Assembly (NCBI GenBank): GCA_015350385.1
Contig: WNKI01000002.1
Coordinates: forward strand, 1,520,895 to 1,584,894
Length of the DNA stretch: 64,000 bases
Reading direction: 5' to 3'
Source: Aculops lycopersici
Taxonomy: Eukaryota > Arthropoda > Arachnida > Trombidiformes > Eriophyidae
This document shows, in pieces, positions 33,001 through 45,700 of this stretch; within the stretch, counting starts at the first letter, position 1, and every line of letters begins with the position of its first letter. The position numbers were made by a program, and so were the translations under genes. The notes below the pieces were generated by a model. It was not told the origin of the DNA and did not search any database. It saw only the letters and a program-made list of their open reading frames with translations.

Positions 33001-36000
33001 ACACAGCGCTTACCCTGACCGCGATTTCGCAGAGTCAACTTCCGGCGGACGCTCCGCCGTCGCCATCAACTGCGCGCCAACTCTTGGTTGATTATGTGTG
33101 TGTGAGTGTGAGCATCTATGCTCAATACCTGTCTTGTCCAAGTTAGCGCTGGTTGCTAATGTTGCTCCTGCTTGGAGTTGCCTTGTTGCCACTTGATTTC
33201 TACGACCATCTGGGCGTAGATGAGATCCATTGCGATTGTGCATGCAAAGCAAATGGTAAACTGCCTCGCGGTAGTAGTAGTAGTAGTAGTAGAAATAGTG
33301 GTAGCGGTAGTAGTGATTGCGCCTCCTGGTTGAGTTGCTGATGAAGTCGTTACTTTTTGGGTATATGAACAAGACCAAAAGTAGCAGCGGCCGTAATCAG
33401 ACAATTTGTTGGCTTCTCACGAATTGCAATGCACCAGGCGCTCGGTAGAACGCCCACCTCAAGTGGTTAGCTTCAGTCTTTGCAATTTGGTCTAACCAGA
33501 GCCAGTTTGTCTGTGTTTGCGTGTTATATTTGCGTCTAGCACGCAAGCAGCTTGTGCTCTAGACGCAGGCGTGCGCAAAATTAAATTATCGACAATCTCT
33601 ATCAATCCATCATGATGAAGCAAGCGAGCAAGTGGGTTAGCCAGCAAGCGAGCGAGCGAGCGAAGCCACACCGTTAAGAGTGAAGCAACCTAACCACTAA
33701 CGACTCTATTCTCTTCCATCTAATCCAATCTTTCTATTCATTTCCTTTATTTACTTAACCGAAAAAACAAAACCAAAACCAAAATCAAAACCAACACTAA
33801 AACCGAACCGAACCACAACACTAAACTGAAATCACTCAACAGCAAGAGCCACCGGATAGGATTATGCCCGACGAGGTGGACTACTTCATCGGCTTCGAGA
33901 CGGTCACTCACATTGGCAACGAGCGATTGCGTCGCGTTCGTGTCAATTACTACCAATGGGCTCCACTGATATTGCTCGCCCAAGGCCTTTGTTTCTACAT
34001 TCCATTTTTGATATGGAATTCGTGTGCCAACAACGCAGGCGTTAAGTTGCGCCGCTTGCTTAAGAAGGCGAGTGATATTGCCAGCTTGCCGCCGGGTTGT
34101 CAGCAACGCGAGGCTCTGCTGGCGGAGTTTGTGGATCAATTCCACACTTTGGTCACGGGCGAGGCGGGATGGTGCGCGGATTTGCAGTGCGGCATGGGCG
34201 GGGCCGGCGGCGAGAGCAACTCCTCGTCGCTCATCTCGGGCTCCTCGAGCGGAAGCGGCCCGCAGCCGCCCGTGCAGACGAGCCAGCCGAGCCGCGGCGG
34301 TGGCGGTGGGCGTGGCCACGCAAACAATCACCAAGCAAACCATAGTACTAGCAATCAGGATGATACAACCACGCGAGGCGATCATCGCGGCCGCCATCAT
34401 GGCGGAAACTCAGGTTGCTGCTTGGGTAGCATTCCCATCATTGGCAACCTGTTAGCTTGTTGCCTAAAACCCTGCGCCTCCTTCGGCCTCGTGGGCCCGT
34501 CAAAGTATCTAAGTCTCCTTTACCTGGCCGTTAAAACCGCTTACGTTCTCAATGTTGGCCTTCAATTCTTCCTTCTAGGCCAATTCCTTGGTCGTGGCTA
34601 CCTAAAACATGGAATCGAATTACTCAATCGCCTTATTATCAACGGCGAATGGTGGGCCTCACCAAGATTTCCCCTCTCAACTCTATGCCAAGTTAGAGCC
34701 GACATGTCGGGTGGCCTGAGATCGTACACTTGCCAATGTGTGTTGCCAATTAATGTATTTAATGAGAAAATATTCAGCGTAGTCTGGTTTTATATGGCCT
34801 TTTTATTGCCATTAAATGTTTTATCATTATTATTTTGGATATATAGAACATTTGAAGCAAATAGATTATCATACATTCGTTTGTGCCTATGGAGAACTAG
34901 ATTAGTTGAATTGAATCAAATACACAGGACGGTGAGACGGTTATCGCAATCATACTTAGGCTGGGATGGCGTTTTTCTATTGCGTTTAATTGAACATAAC
35001 CATGGTAGCATTATGGCAACACTCATTATGTCGCGCCTATGGGAATTCTATGCCAATCAAATGAAATTACAAGAGGATGCCAACCAACTGGCGCTTGCAA
35101 ATAACGCACAATATACGCTGGCCCAAACGACGACTGCCATTAGTAATCAGCATCAGATGATGATGGCCGCCGCTGCGGCCGCAGCACAACAGCCCAATCC
35201 GCAACAACAGGTTGGTGGCGGGGGTGGCGGTCATGGTCCCGGCGGCCACGCCCACCCAAACGGGCACCCCAACCAGGGCGGCCACGGTCACGGGTTTGTT
35301 GGTGGACAGGGTGGCGGCCACGGTCACGGCGGGCAACAACCGCTGATGCCGACGGGCAATGGCCACGGCGGCGGTGGCCACTCGCACGGACCCATTCACC
35401 CGGCCGCCGCGATGGTGCACGGTCAACCGCTCGCGCCCATGGTACCGCACGGCCCACACGGGCACCACGCGGGTCAAATAAACCAGCCCGGTGGCCATCA
35501 CCCGCTTCATGCGGCCAACACTCACGCCCACAACCACAAGCAGCCGCTTCACTTGAATGCCTTTGCAAACGCAACCAACGCCAGCCTATTGGCTCAATTG
35601 CAACAACAACACCACCATCATCAACAACAACAACAGCAGCAACAACAACACCAACATCAAACAAGTGGCCAGAATCCAAATCAACAAAACCAACAGTCAG
35701 CGCCGGGAAACGTGGCAGCCGCCGTGGCTGCCCTGGCGGCAGCGGCGGCGGCCAACCATTCATCCAACGCTAACGCGGCGAAAGTTGCGGCCCTAGGTAC
35801 CGCGGTGAGCAATGCTCAGGCGGCGGCCGCGGCGGTAGCGGCGCAAGCGAATAGTAGCAACAAACCGAATCTATTATCAAAAGGACCTCAATTAGTGCCA
35901 GTTCTCCAGCAGACGCTTGGTAAAACAGGTGGCAGTGGTGCTAATAATAACAACAATAGCAATAACAACAGTAACCAAATATCATCCTCTTCCAATGCTA

Positions 36001-36419
36001 ACACTAACACTAACAACAACTCCACCACAAAAGCTAGCTCGGCAACCACCTCGTTCATCACGAACCCCACCGGTGGCCAGGTGGTAGCTCCAGGTGGGCC
36101 GCCACTTCCGCCCCCGCCGCCGGCCCACGTGGTCGCCGCAGTGGCGGCGGCAGCCGGAGTCCCAGGTGTCCAACAGAATTTGTTGGGCTCCGCTTCCGGT
36201 CCTGGCTCGGCTTCTGTACGACCAAACGGTCAGCAGCAGCAGCAGGTGTCCAGTGGCAGTGGTGGTCGGCCGATGCAGCAGCAACAGCAGCCAACGAATG
36301 CCAATAGCAACAATAACCCAGCCCTTAACCTTAGATCGTCCAATATTCAGGCTGCCGCAGTTGCGGCCGCCTCTGATGGGCAAGGCAAATTTTCGCCCCA
36401 TACCATCAAGAGGACCTAA
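27064..36419 (+). CDS. Innexin gap-junction protein with giant low-complexity tail
   Basis: Preferred model: exons 27064-27080, 27266-27274 (9-nt micro-exon), 32198-32453 and 33843-36419, 952 residues. The N-terminus is MSFLFRYLRFHDIIGG. The acceptor at 32198 (CTCAG|G) is forced: it is the only AG between an in-frame stop and the conserved coding region. Innexins form invertebrate gap junctions and hemichannels. Seen here: TM1 (TLLVFLFLALPIFTKQYIG), the E1 cysteines in IECF and NSYCW (C57, C75), TM2 beginning YYQWAPLILL, TM3 near 313-345, E2 cysteines in TLCQ and YTCQCVLP, and TM4 (VVWFYMAFLLPLNVLSLLFW). A Ser/Gly/His-rich insertion of about 85 residues interrupts the TM2-TM3 cytoplasmic loop. 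After about residue 505 the tail is 440 residues of Gly/His, Gln, Ala and Asn tracts. Typical innexins are 360-480 residues. Candidate alternative first exons lie at 23639 and 30173. Confidence 0.9.
29774..29791. repeat. AC dinucleotide microsatellite
   Basis: Nine to ten AC units in the large innexin intron, followed by an AT-rich TATATATTTATTTATATAT stretch. Confidence 0.8.
30173..30309 (+). other. Candidate alternative first exon of the innexin
   Basis: A 137-nt stretch open from ATG to a good donor (AGATAA|GTGAGT). It encodes 45 residues beginning MHSKGKFGQIHASSTTGG, with a KKKK cluster and ending IVPMLD. It ends in phase 2, exactly the phase needed by the innexin exon-2 acceptor at 32198, giving MLDK joined to FHDIIGG. 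It would replace MSFLFRYLR with a longer basic cytoplasmic N-terminus, or start at the internal ATG (MLDK). This is supported by phase and donor only. Confidence 0.45.
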
Positions 36420-39400
36420 CGACACGACCTGGCGCTCTAAAATTAAAATTAGACGAAAGGGGTGTAAATGTATGAATTACATTTGATCACTTTCACCTGG
36501 GTAAAAACAGGATGGAGACACAGGCAATAATTTGATACCACGTAGTGTGAGAGACCCACCAAAAACAAATCCCACCCACCCGAGGATTGAAGTATATTGT
36601 TACGCCAATGTTTTTTATCACACACAAACACATACACAAATTTACACACCACTTGACTAGTGCCAATACCTTAACATGATCGCCGTCCGGCACCCATGAC
36701 TTCCGGTGATACTTATTATAAAGCTGGTGTTTTGCTGGTGGTTGGTGGTAGTTGCCGCGCTGTGATTGGTGCGCCTCTTTGTCGATGTCGTTAGATGGGT
36801 TGGTGTTGTTGTAGTTATGGTTATCATCATCGTTAGATTGGAATGCCGCGCAAGTTATTGTTGTTGAATGCTATCTGGCTAATTGGCAGCTAGCCGGCTG
36901 GTTGGATGGAATAGGAGTTTGGTTAGTAATGAGAGGTTTCTTTAGGGGAAATAGAAAAGAGAATGGAGTAGAGGAGCAGGTTAGCTAACTAACTGGCAGA
37001 AAATCTCAATTAGATTCAGATCAACAAACTACATCCATTATCCAGCAAATAGCATTGGATTCATTACAATTGGCGGCAATTTACACGAAAAACAAAGTAC
37101 GAATCAAGGAAGAGACGGAGGAAGAGGCATCCAATGGAGGAGGAGGAGAAACATAATCAACCACCGAGACACGGCGGCCGACACGCGCAGCTACCCGATG
37201 ATGATAGTCAAAGCACATGGAAGTTTGCTAGCATTCAATATCATTCAACACCACCGACGAGTCAACCTAAAGGTGCCACTTGATTTCCTAAAATTTTTTA
37301 AGGAATTCACAACGTGACATTACAATGGGAGAAGGATTAAATATATTAGGAGATAGACGATTATTATTATATTATTAATAATGAATATTATACACCAATA
37401 TTGATGCAATTTATACACGAGTTTTCATTGTAAATAACATACAATTCGAAGCAAGCAGGCAAGAAAACAAACAAGCGAACCACAATGCGACACACAGAGG
37501 CACACCAAAAATAAACATATCACTAGGGTTAAGGGAACTCTGAGGTTATGAAAAAGGTGATTTGATATTACATTATTGGATTTTGGCCCTGGCAACCAAT
37601 TCAAATTCAATCAGTATAATTAAATTTACCTTCGAATGACTTCGCACGAATCAGCACGTGAGCAGAAACAACAAGTGCAACTACCAAACTATTATCACCA
37701 ACAATAGTATTATTATCACTATTACTACTATTATCATAATCATTATCATTATTGTAATCATTACCATTATTATACACTCGTTAACTCTTATCGATATGTA
37801 CTCTTGACAGTTATCATTATTATAACATTATTGCTGAACACTGATCGATCATTGGTCACTTCGTCGCTAGAGACCTCGACGAGCATTGGCTAACACACGT
37901 ACAAACGATAAACTAAATGCACAACTGAATATGTTTCTTGGATTTGGCCATTCAAGTTACAGTTGATCTCAGGTAAATGTGGTTTTGGTTCTCGTAATAC
38001 TGCTGCTGCTGTTGTTGTTGTTTCGATGCTCATCAGTTTACATCAACTAGGACCAACCAAAAGCAATTGAAAATAACAGGTTGTTTATCAGGTGATTAGA
38101 CCCCGGGACAGGGGACAAAATCCATTGCATTAACTTGGAACCCACCAGTCACCTGTCTTGCTGTTGGCCGGAGCTAAAGGATTAATGTTGGACGACTAGA
38201 CAAAGGGTACAAGCTGTGAAATTAGTCGCTTGGTTGAGGATCTAAGTGGTTAGTGCTCAGTCATTGTACAGCATGTCGGATGGTACCAAGTTTTCCTAAT
38301 TACCAAGTCATCCACTATCTAGTCAGAAGTTAAACGAAACTTGAGATTCTACACAACTTTAATCAATACTTCCGGAGAAAAGAGAATGATCTCATGATGT
38401 AATGGACACATTTATACAAGCAGACAGGCAAACAGACAAACAAACTTAAGATACACTTCTTATTAATATATATTACAACAATAGCAACAAGAATTTACAC
38501 AAACCACAACTAAGGCATAGAGAATGTCGGCAAAAAATTTAAACAAAAAATAAAAGCTTTTTAAAATGATTCCATTTCTACTCGAGCTCTTCTCTTTTTA
38601 TTTTTTATTTCGCAGTTTAACTTTCTCTCTGTCTCTCTCTCTTTCTCTTCTGCACGAAGGATTACTTCGTATAAGAGCTAACTTTCAACAGGTGACTACC
38701 AACAGAAAGTCTACTTATCGACTGCGCATCCTCGAGTGATCCACTTGCTGGGATACACTCTCAGCAGCAATGTGATTCCTATCAGTCGATTGATTTTAAA
38801 GCAAGCGAGTGTTTTCATCGATCACCAATCTAGCAGAGGAGAATCGGCTGGCTATGTTGAGACAATGAATGAAAATTGGCGCGTGAGATGAAAGTTGACC
38901 GATTTTGAATGGACTCGCTTCTTCTTCTTCATTATGTTCTCGGAACCAATGTTCAGTTCAGGTGTCTAGAGATTCAGCCGAGATTCAGGTGAATGAGCCA
39001 CTTGACTCGCTGACTCGCTAGCCGGTTGATGGGCTAGCGAGTCCAACTGATATCATGATAGGCGATCAGGGTAGAGACGAAGTAGAAGAAGAACAACAAC
39101 CACCTGACAACATGACCAAGTATCGAGTTTTCATCGGCAACAACAAATGCCCGATGCTAACGGGATACTGGAGAAACAAAGAGTCGTTTCTCTTGGTTGT
39201 TGTGGTCGACGCTTGACGACGACGACGACAACCACAACTACGTAAAGCACGACCATTGATTCTCTCACCAGTCAACAGCAATAGCAATGGCATCGTATTC
39301 ACATTGACTGCTAACTTGAACGCAACCAACTATTCGAATCCAAGTCACAGAGTCGATCATGATCTCAAATCAGAATCATCAGTTCACAGGTGGTTGCTTG

Positions 39401-39684
39401 TGTTTCTCGTTGCCGATGGCTCGGTTGATTCACTGACCCGACGCACAGCAGAAACGCAACGCAATGTAACGCAAATGGCCAAGTCGAGTGGGCAGCCGAT
39501 GCTTTGATGTTGCGACTCAACGTAAGCGGATAGCCACATACATTTATACATCTGTAGCAAACAACTAAACTGGTACCTAAAAACAAGTATTCTTCTCTCC
39601 CCTTCATCCATCAACTAACAGGTGGGCGTGTAAGATAGACGAAAATCAGGAAGCATCATTCACTGTAAGTAGGAATTTTTGAAG
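36420..39684. other. Convergent intergenic region and innexin 3' UTR
   Basis: No supported gene. It follows the innexin stop; AATAAA-like hexamers occur at about 37508 and 38547, so the 3' UTR may be long. ATT/ATC triplet-rich simple sequence spans about 37675-37830. Short open frames near 39066-39607 overlap on both strands and have no recognisable features. Confidence 0.4.
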
Positions 39685-39690
39685 TTTATT
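39685..39690 (-). terminator. Poly(A) signal of the cadherin gene
   Basis: TTTATT reads AATAAA on the minus strand, 92 nt past the cadherin stop codon at 39782. Confidence 0.6.
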
Positions 39691-39781
39691 TGAAGCGACT
39701 TGATCGCTTGTCTATGGCCCATGCTCATGAGTTTAGTAGTGAAGGTGATAATAATTTATCTAGTGCATTCTAATATCCTAT

Positions 39782-42700
39782 CTACAGAACAGCCGTCGTC
39801 AACGGCCGTCCGTTGACATTGTGATTGGTTGATTCCTGGTTGTTATTGCCTAGTTGTGGCGAAAAGATTGCCCGATTAGGAAGCATTGTAAATGGTCCCC
39901 TATTCTGATGATGCTGTTGTTGTTGATGGTAATTGGATGCTAGATTTAGACGCAGCAATGGGCTCACTTCTCCTTGCATTTGGTGACCATTGCTAGTTTG
40001 TTTCTGGTTCTCAAAAGCCAGCGAGTCCACGTGGAATTGAGACGATTGGACGATGGTGTAATCGAGACAATTATTTTGGCCCATAATCATCATACTGTCG
40101 CTTGTTCCATCGGGTTTAAGCGAGCTGTTAATGTTATCACTATTATTATTCCGATAAACTTGATGCGAGTTCATTGTAATGCCATTAATATTTTCCGTTT
40201 GAGATTGCGAGTTCAAATCGCCAGCTGACAACAGGGCAGGTGAGGTAGGGCTCGGGGTGAATAGAAAGTGTTGGTGTTGTTGTTGTTGCTGGTCGGTCGG
40301 GGTCTTGGTTGCATGAGCTTGTGCTGCTGATCTACCCGCTGGATCGTACAAATGGCTTTGGTAGTGATATGGATCCATCACAGGCAAATGTGTGTTGTCG
40401 TTGGAGTTTGCAAGTTGCGTTGCGTCATCGATACCCGCGCAGCTCAACTCATCGTCCCATGTGAGCCGCTTAACTCTCTGAGGTATCGATCCATTTGGCC
40501 ATTTGATTCCGTTTGCTGTCGAGTAAGCAGTCGTCTCACTATCACCATTGGTTGCAATTGGCTTCCCAATCGCAATTAAACCACCTGAGTTTTGATCCCC
40601 ATTGGCGACCACCGAGCGGCCGGAGGATTGCGAAGCATCGCTTACAATGGCACTATCTTGTTGGTTGCTCCGCTGGTTTTCCATGTACGCCCCTTCGGCT
40701 AACTCCTGGTTCAGGTCAATGTTTTCCAAGTTCCCTGTGTGTTGGTCAAACTTTTGCCTCACTGGTCTCACCAACGAGCCCATGAGCGGCAACTTCCGGT
40801 ACGACTTAATTCCCGGCTTGCTACTTGTGAGAGCTGCCAACTCCTGTTGCGATTGTTGGCTGAATCTCATGTCGGCGTACTTGTTGTTGCCACCACCACC
40901 ACCACTTAAGTTACCACCACTTCCGTTGGACGTCGCTGCCGACGATGCTGGAGACAAGTACAAATTTTGACTCTTGATCTCATTGGTCGTGCTCGTGGTT
41001 CCAATAGGCTTCCCTCCTCTCACTAAACTCTCTATAGCAGCCTCAATGGGCGACTGCGATAAATTAAAGGCCGATTGCCTGACTAAGCCGGCACTTAAGT
41101 TGCCAGCTCTTCCATTATAGTCATTTGATGGGGACTTTGCCTGCGCCCCCTGGACACTGTAGTGGCCGCAGTGCATCACCGACGAGTCATCGTCAGTTGT
41201 GTTGGACAAATAGGATCGTTTTGATTGACTTGAAAGAGAGGAAATCAGGGAGCTTTCACGCCCGTTTGTGTTGTTGCCGATAGCGCAACTGATAGAACTC
41301 ATTTGAGTAGGCGTGGCGCTAGCTGCATTCAATCGCTGACTCCTCAGTGGACTTCTCTGATTTCGTCGCGCCTGATTAACTGTATCACTTAATTGCGCCG
41401 ATAGAACCTCTAGTGGCGACCGGATATGACTCCTTGGGAGGGAGTCATTGTTGTTACTCGACTGGTGGCAAGTAGACGTACCATTTCTCATCGGTGCCAC
41501 GGAAGTGATGGCTTGATAGAGAGTGTTGTTATTCAAATCAGAACTTGGTGCAACTTTGGCCGTGAGTTTTGATGTAAGTGGACTGCTCCGCTTCTTTGTC
41601 ATGGCCACTGTTGTGGTAAGTAGAGATGTTGCCGAGGATGAAGATTGATTTCCACTGGCTACCGAGCAGAGAGGCGAGGTTTTGATCAATGGAACCACTT
41701 GATTATTCTTATTGCCTTTGCTCTCAACACTCAATGATTTGCTCGCCTGCGTTGCGGCCACCTGTTGATGTTGTTGTTGCTGGTGATTGCGGCTAGAGTT
41801 GTTGCCACTTCCGGCTCCTGTGCTATTCGTTGGCGAGGATCCATGCGAATCGTTCGTGTCGTACGAGGGAGAGCTACCCGAAGATCTGTTTCCTCGGAAG
41901 CGGCGGTCATTGTGGGCGCCGAGCTGCGCTGGATTTGGCCCGCCTTGACTAACTGCCTGAAGCCGGGCCGCCATGTGGGCGTGGCGGAGTTGCGCCGCCG
42001 CGGTCAGTTGGCGCCGGCGGCTAGATTTGGTGTGGCGCCGATAGAAGTGGACGCTCATTGAGATGATCACAATTAGTAGGAGACAAACTAGGAAGGCCAA
42101 TAGGGCGGATAGGAGGAGAGCCGAGGACATGGGCATCTCGAGAAAGTTGACGCTTCGCGCCATGTGCTGCAGACTCGACACAATTGTGGCCACAGACGAC
42201 CGCTGGCTACTTGGTATCACCTGCGATTGCTCCTTCTGTTTGATTAGATTATTTGCAGCAACATTATCTGTCGAGGCCAAACTCCTAGAGTTGAATGATT
42301 TACTCAACTGGTCAGCGCTAGACGGTTCCAGGTTAAGTGAGCGGCCAATTAGTTGTGGTGCAATATGAAGATTAACTCGCGCTTGTGCAGTGTGTTGCTG
42401 TGAGTTATTGTTATTGGTACCACTCCTCAAAGTATCAGTCGCCAAGACTGTAAATGTGTATTGAGTTAGATTCAACTGTTGGTTAGTTAGTCTGGCGCGT
42501 AAACTTATTTGACCCTGAGTGTTGATCTCAAATAAACTCGACCGATCACCAGAGAGCGAGTAATGGATTGTGTCATTCAGATCCGCGTCGTGCGCCTGAA
42601 CGGAACCAATTAGATTTGAGCGAAGCCTTGATTCTGTCACATGAAAAGTGTATTGTGGTTGCGAGAACTGAAAATGTGATGGTTCGTCGAGTTATGGAAT

Positions 42701-45700
42701 GAGTGAAGGTTAGATTTGATGTTAGTGTTGGTTGGTTTGACAATATTAAGTCACAATAAAATTAAAAAGTGCGAGTTTATGTTTTGAGAAGAAGGGAAAG
42801 TCTCACACACTAACCGGAAGTTTGACTTTTCTCGACCAGTCTAAGCGCACAGGTGACAATGAGCTTGTATAATGATTGAGTGGTCAGCTAGAAAAGAGTC
42901 TGTAGTCGGCCTACTGGAGACAAGTCGACTGGCCATCAACAAACAAACACAATGAAAAGTTTACTCGTGTGAAGTTCAGTGCTCAATTTTCCTCCCTCGA
43001 GGAGGCAACTTTCTCATGGCCGACAGTCTGATGATCGCTGCTGCCATTGCTGTCGCTTCTATTGCCCTTGTAGTCAACTCAATTAGTGGCTCAATGTGTG
43101 TCCTCTGGACAGACGGACGGACGGCAACCACTTGTGAACAACAAGTGGCTGGCCGACAACAACGACAGGATCGACCACTAGCGTCAATGAAGAAGAAGAG
43201 GATTCGTCACGCTGCCAGGTAAAGTGGAGCTCGCTTGCCAATTGAGTGCGCGACTTTGTGTTGCTTTCTGCTATCACTACACTGAAGCTCAATTTTGTGG
43301 CCTGGCCCAAGGAGATGGCCGAAGTTTCGAGGAAAGTCGAGCACAATGTTAGCTAGCTTGTTGGCTGAAGCTTGAGAAAGTAACCTTTCGGCGCAATGCT
43401 CAGGCGGTTAGTCAGCCGGCCAGCGAACAGGTAGTTGGTTAGTTGGCCAGCTACTAGACCAATTGGCCGAGCGACCACTTCATTGCTGCTCCAGGGGAAT
43501 CGTTGAAATGGTTGAAATTTTACAATCCACTGAGTTTAACTGTCGTCTTCGTTCTTTTTTACGCTCTTGCCATTGAACTTTTTCCCCTTTGACGAGCCAA
43601 GAGAGAAAACGAAGACACGAAAGGTGGACAAGAAACAGTCAAGCTCACGAGACACGGGAGTTTTGGCGCCAATTTGACGATAAGTTCAATTGTGTGAGCA
43701 GCAGCAGCAGCAGGAGCAGTAGTTCAGTCACCATTCTACCTGCAACTTTAGGGCCAATGCTTTTTCTCAATTCTCCTAAATGTTGAGTGGCGCATAAAGA
43801 GTAAAGAGTCGAAGACTGAAGACTAGAGACTGGAGAGAGAGAGGGAGAGAGAGAGAAACGAAGCTGACACTGCAAGAGGCGAGAGTCAACCACCTGTTAC
43901 CAACCTACCTACCTGCTTGCCAGCATCTCAGGTTTACGTTTCAATTAACTAGCGGACAGCTAGTGAGTGGAGAAGCGTTGAAGTGGTGGAAGTGGTAGGA
44001 GAATTGAATCAACTAACGAGCGACTCGTTTGTGGTTAGTAAAGTGCAGCGACCAGCTAGCCAACCGACCGACTGACACTACTGTTGTAGCGAATGTGTAT
44101 TGTTGTTGCCGAGACACCGTTACTCTCGTTGCCACCTCAACCACTTGTTGCTGCTTCCATTGAAGCGTATGTCTGTCTATCCCTCTCATAAACACACAGA
44201 CATAGAGTGATTCTTCTACAATTTGCGAAAAGGAAATTGAGTTTCTCTTCAGGGAAATGTGGATCACTTTTTGCTATCGCTCTTGCTCTCGCTTTCGTCC
44301 TCGATCTCACAACTCTTAGCTTTGGAAGCAGCGCAAATTGGCAGCAACGGAACTAGCTTGCCAACAGGAGAGAGAAAGGGAGAGATGTACAATCTAAAAT
44401 GAGATGAAAATGAGATTCTCACGACTCTCTCTTGCCTCATATCCTCATGCTACAAGCGATTGTTGTGCTAATTTTGCTCACAGTTCGGTGGATTCCACTC
44501 CTCCACCTACAAGTGGATACAATTACACGCACGGAATGAGCATGATGCAACATCCTGCAACATCTCAATCTTTTTTAGCAGGCTAGTTGGCCACTTGTTG
44601 ACCACCGCTAGCCGACAGCTCATCAGCTACCTGCGCGCTGATCACTAATTAGTAATCAACAATTGCAACAAGCTCGGCGGAACCAGGACTCAAGACTGAG
44701 TTCTCAGATATAAAATCGTGTGATGGATCATTGCCTCTCTCGTTGGGATAGAGAACCTCAAATCTACCTCACAAAACAAGTGAAAGCGATTGGATTTCAG
44801 GAGGAATGAGAAGGTATATGGACAGGAAAGAAAAACTGATCTCGTCTAACAGAGCGCCAAACGAATATGAAAAGAAGAAAGAAACTTACCTTCGGCTTGT
44901 TGTCGTTAACATTCAAAACATTCACCTGTACTTGGCAAATGTCCGAGTATTTGGTGTAGGTGGCCAAAACGCGAAACTTGAACTCTTGGCGCAACTCGTA
45001 GTCCAGCTGGCGCTTGACGAAGATTTCGCCCATTCCATTGATGCCAAAATGATCCGTTTGATCATCGAGAATCTGGTAGTTTATTGGCCGCTGGTTGTTG
45101 TTTGCTCCCAGCGTGGCGACCACTTGTTGCTGGTTCCTACCAATACTACCACCACTGGCGCTGCTTCCGCTTCGCCTGCTAAGAGGTGGCTGCGGCTGCA
45201 CCAAGTCAACTACCGTCTGGTCGTTGGTTGTTGTCGACTGAGTTGATTGAGTTGTGGTTTGCGTTGTGGCAGTCGAGACGAGAGCATTCGCCAGCCTCCC
45301 CAAAAACCTGGCCCTAACTCGAGCAATCTTCTCATTGATTGGCACTGATTCTATCACATTCACCGTCAATCGGCTCGGCGAAAACTCAATTCCCAGTTGC
45401 GCCTGACTTCCGGCGGCCAAACCCGACCTACCTGCGCCCATTGCGGACGCCGTCGACAACCCCGACGAGCCAATTGATACGCCGGAACCAATCGATCCGC
45501 TTGCCTGTCGTGTGGTGATCGTTAGCGTGGTTAGCGTATAACGATCGCGATTGTCGGCTTGCGCCGCGCGCACCACAAGAGTCATAGGCGCGCCCGACCA
45601 CTTGTTACCACCACCTGTTGCTGCTGTAGGCCATTGGCGCAGTAGACGTATCTCGCCGCTCGTTGGGTGCAGGTGGAGGTAGCGCTCGATGTCGGTACTT

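Noticed and set aside
33747..34400. 217-codon minus-strand frame
   Set aside because: Antisense shadow of innexin exon 3.
35067..35763. Two minus-strand frames of 161 and 207 codons
   Set aside because: Antisense shadows of the Gly/His/Gln-rich innexin tail.
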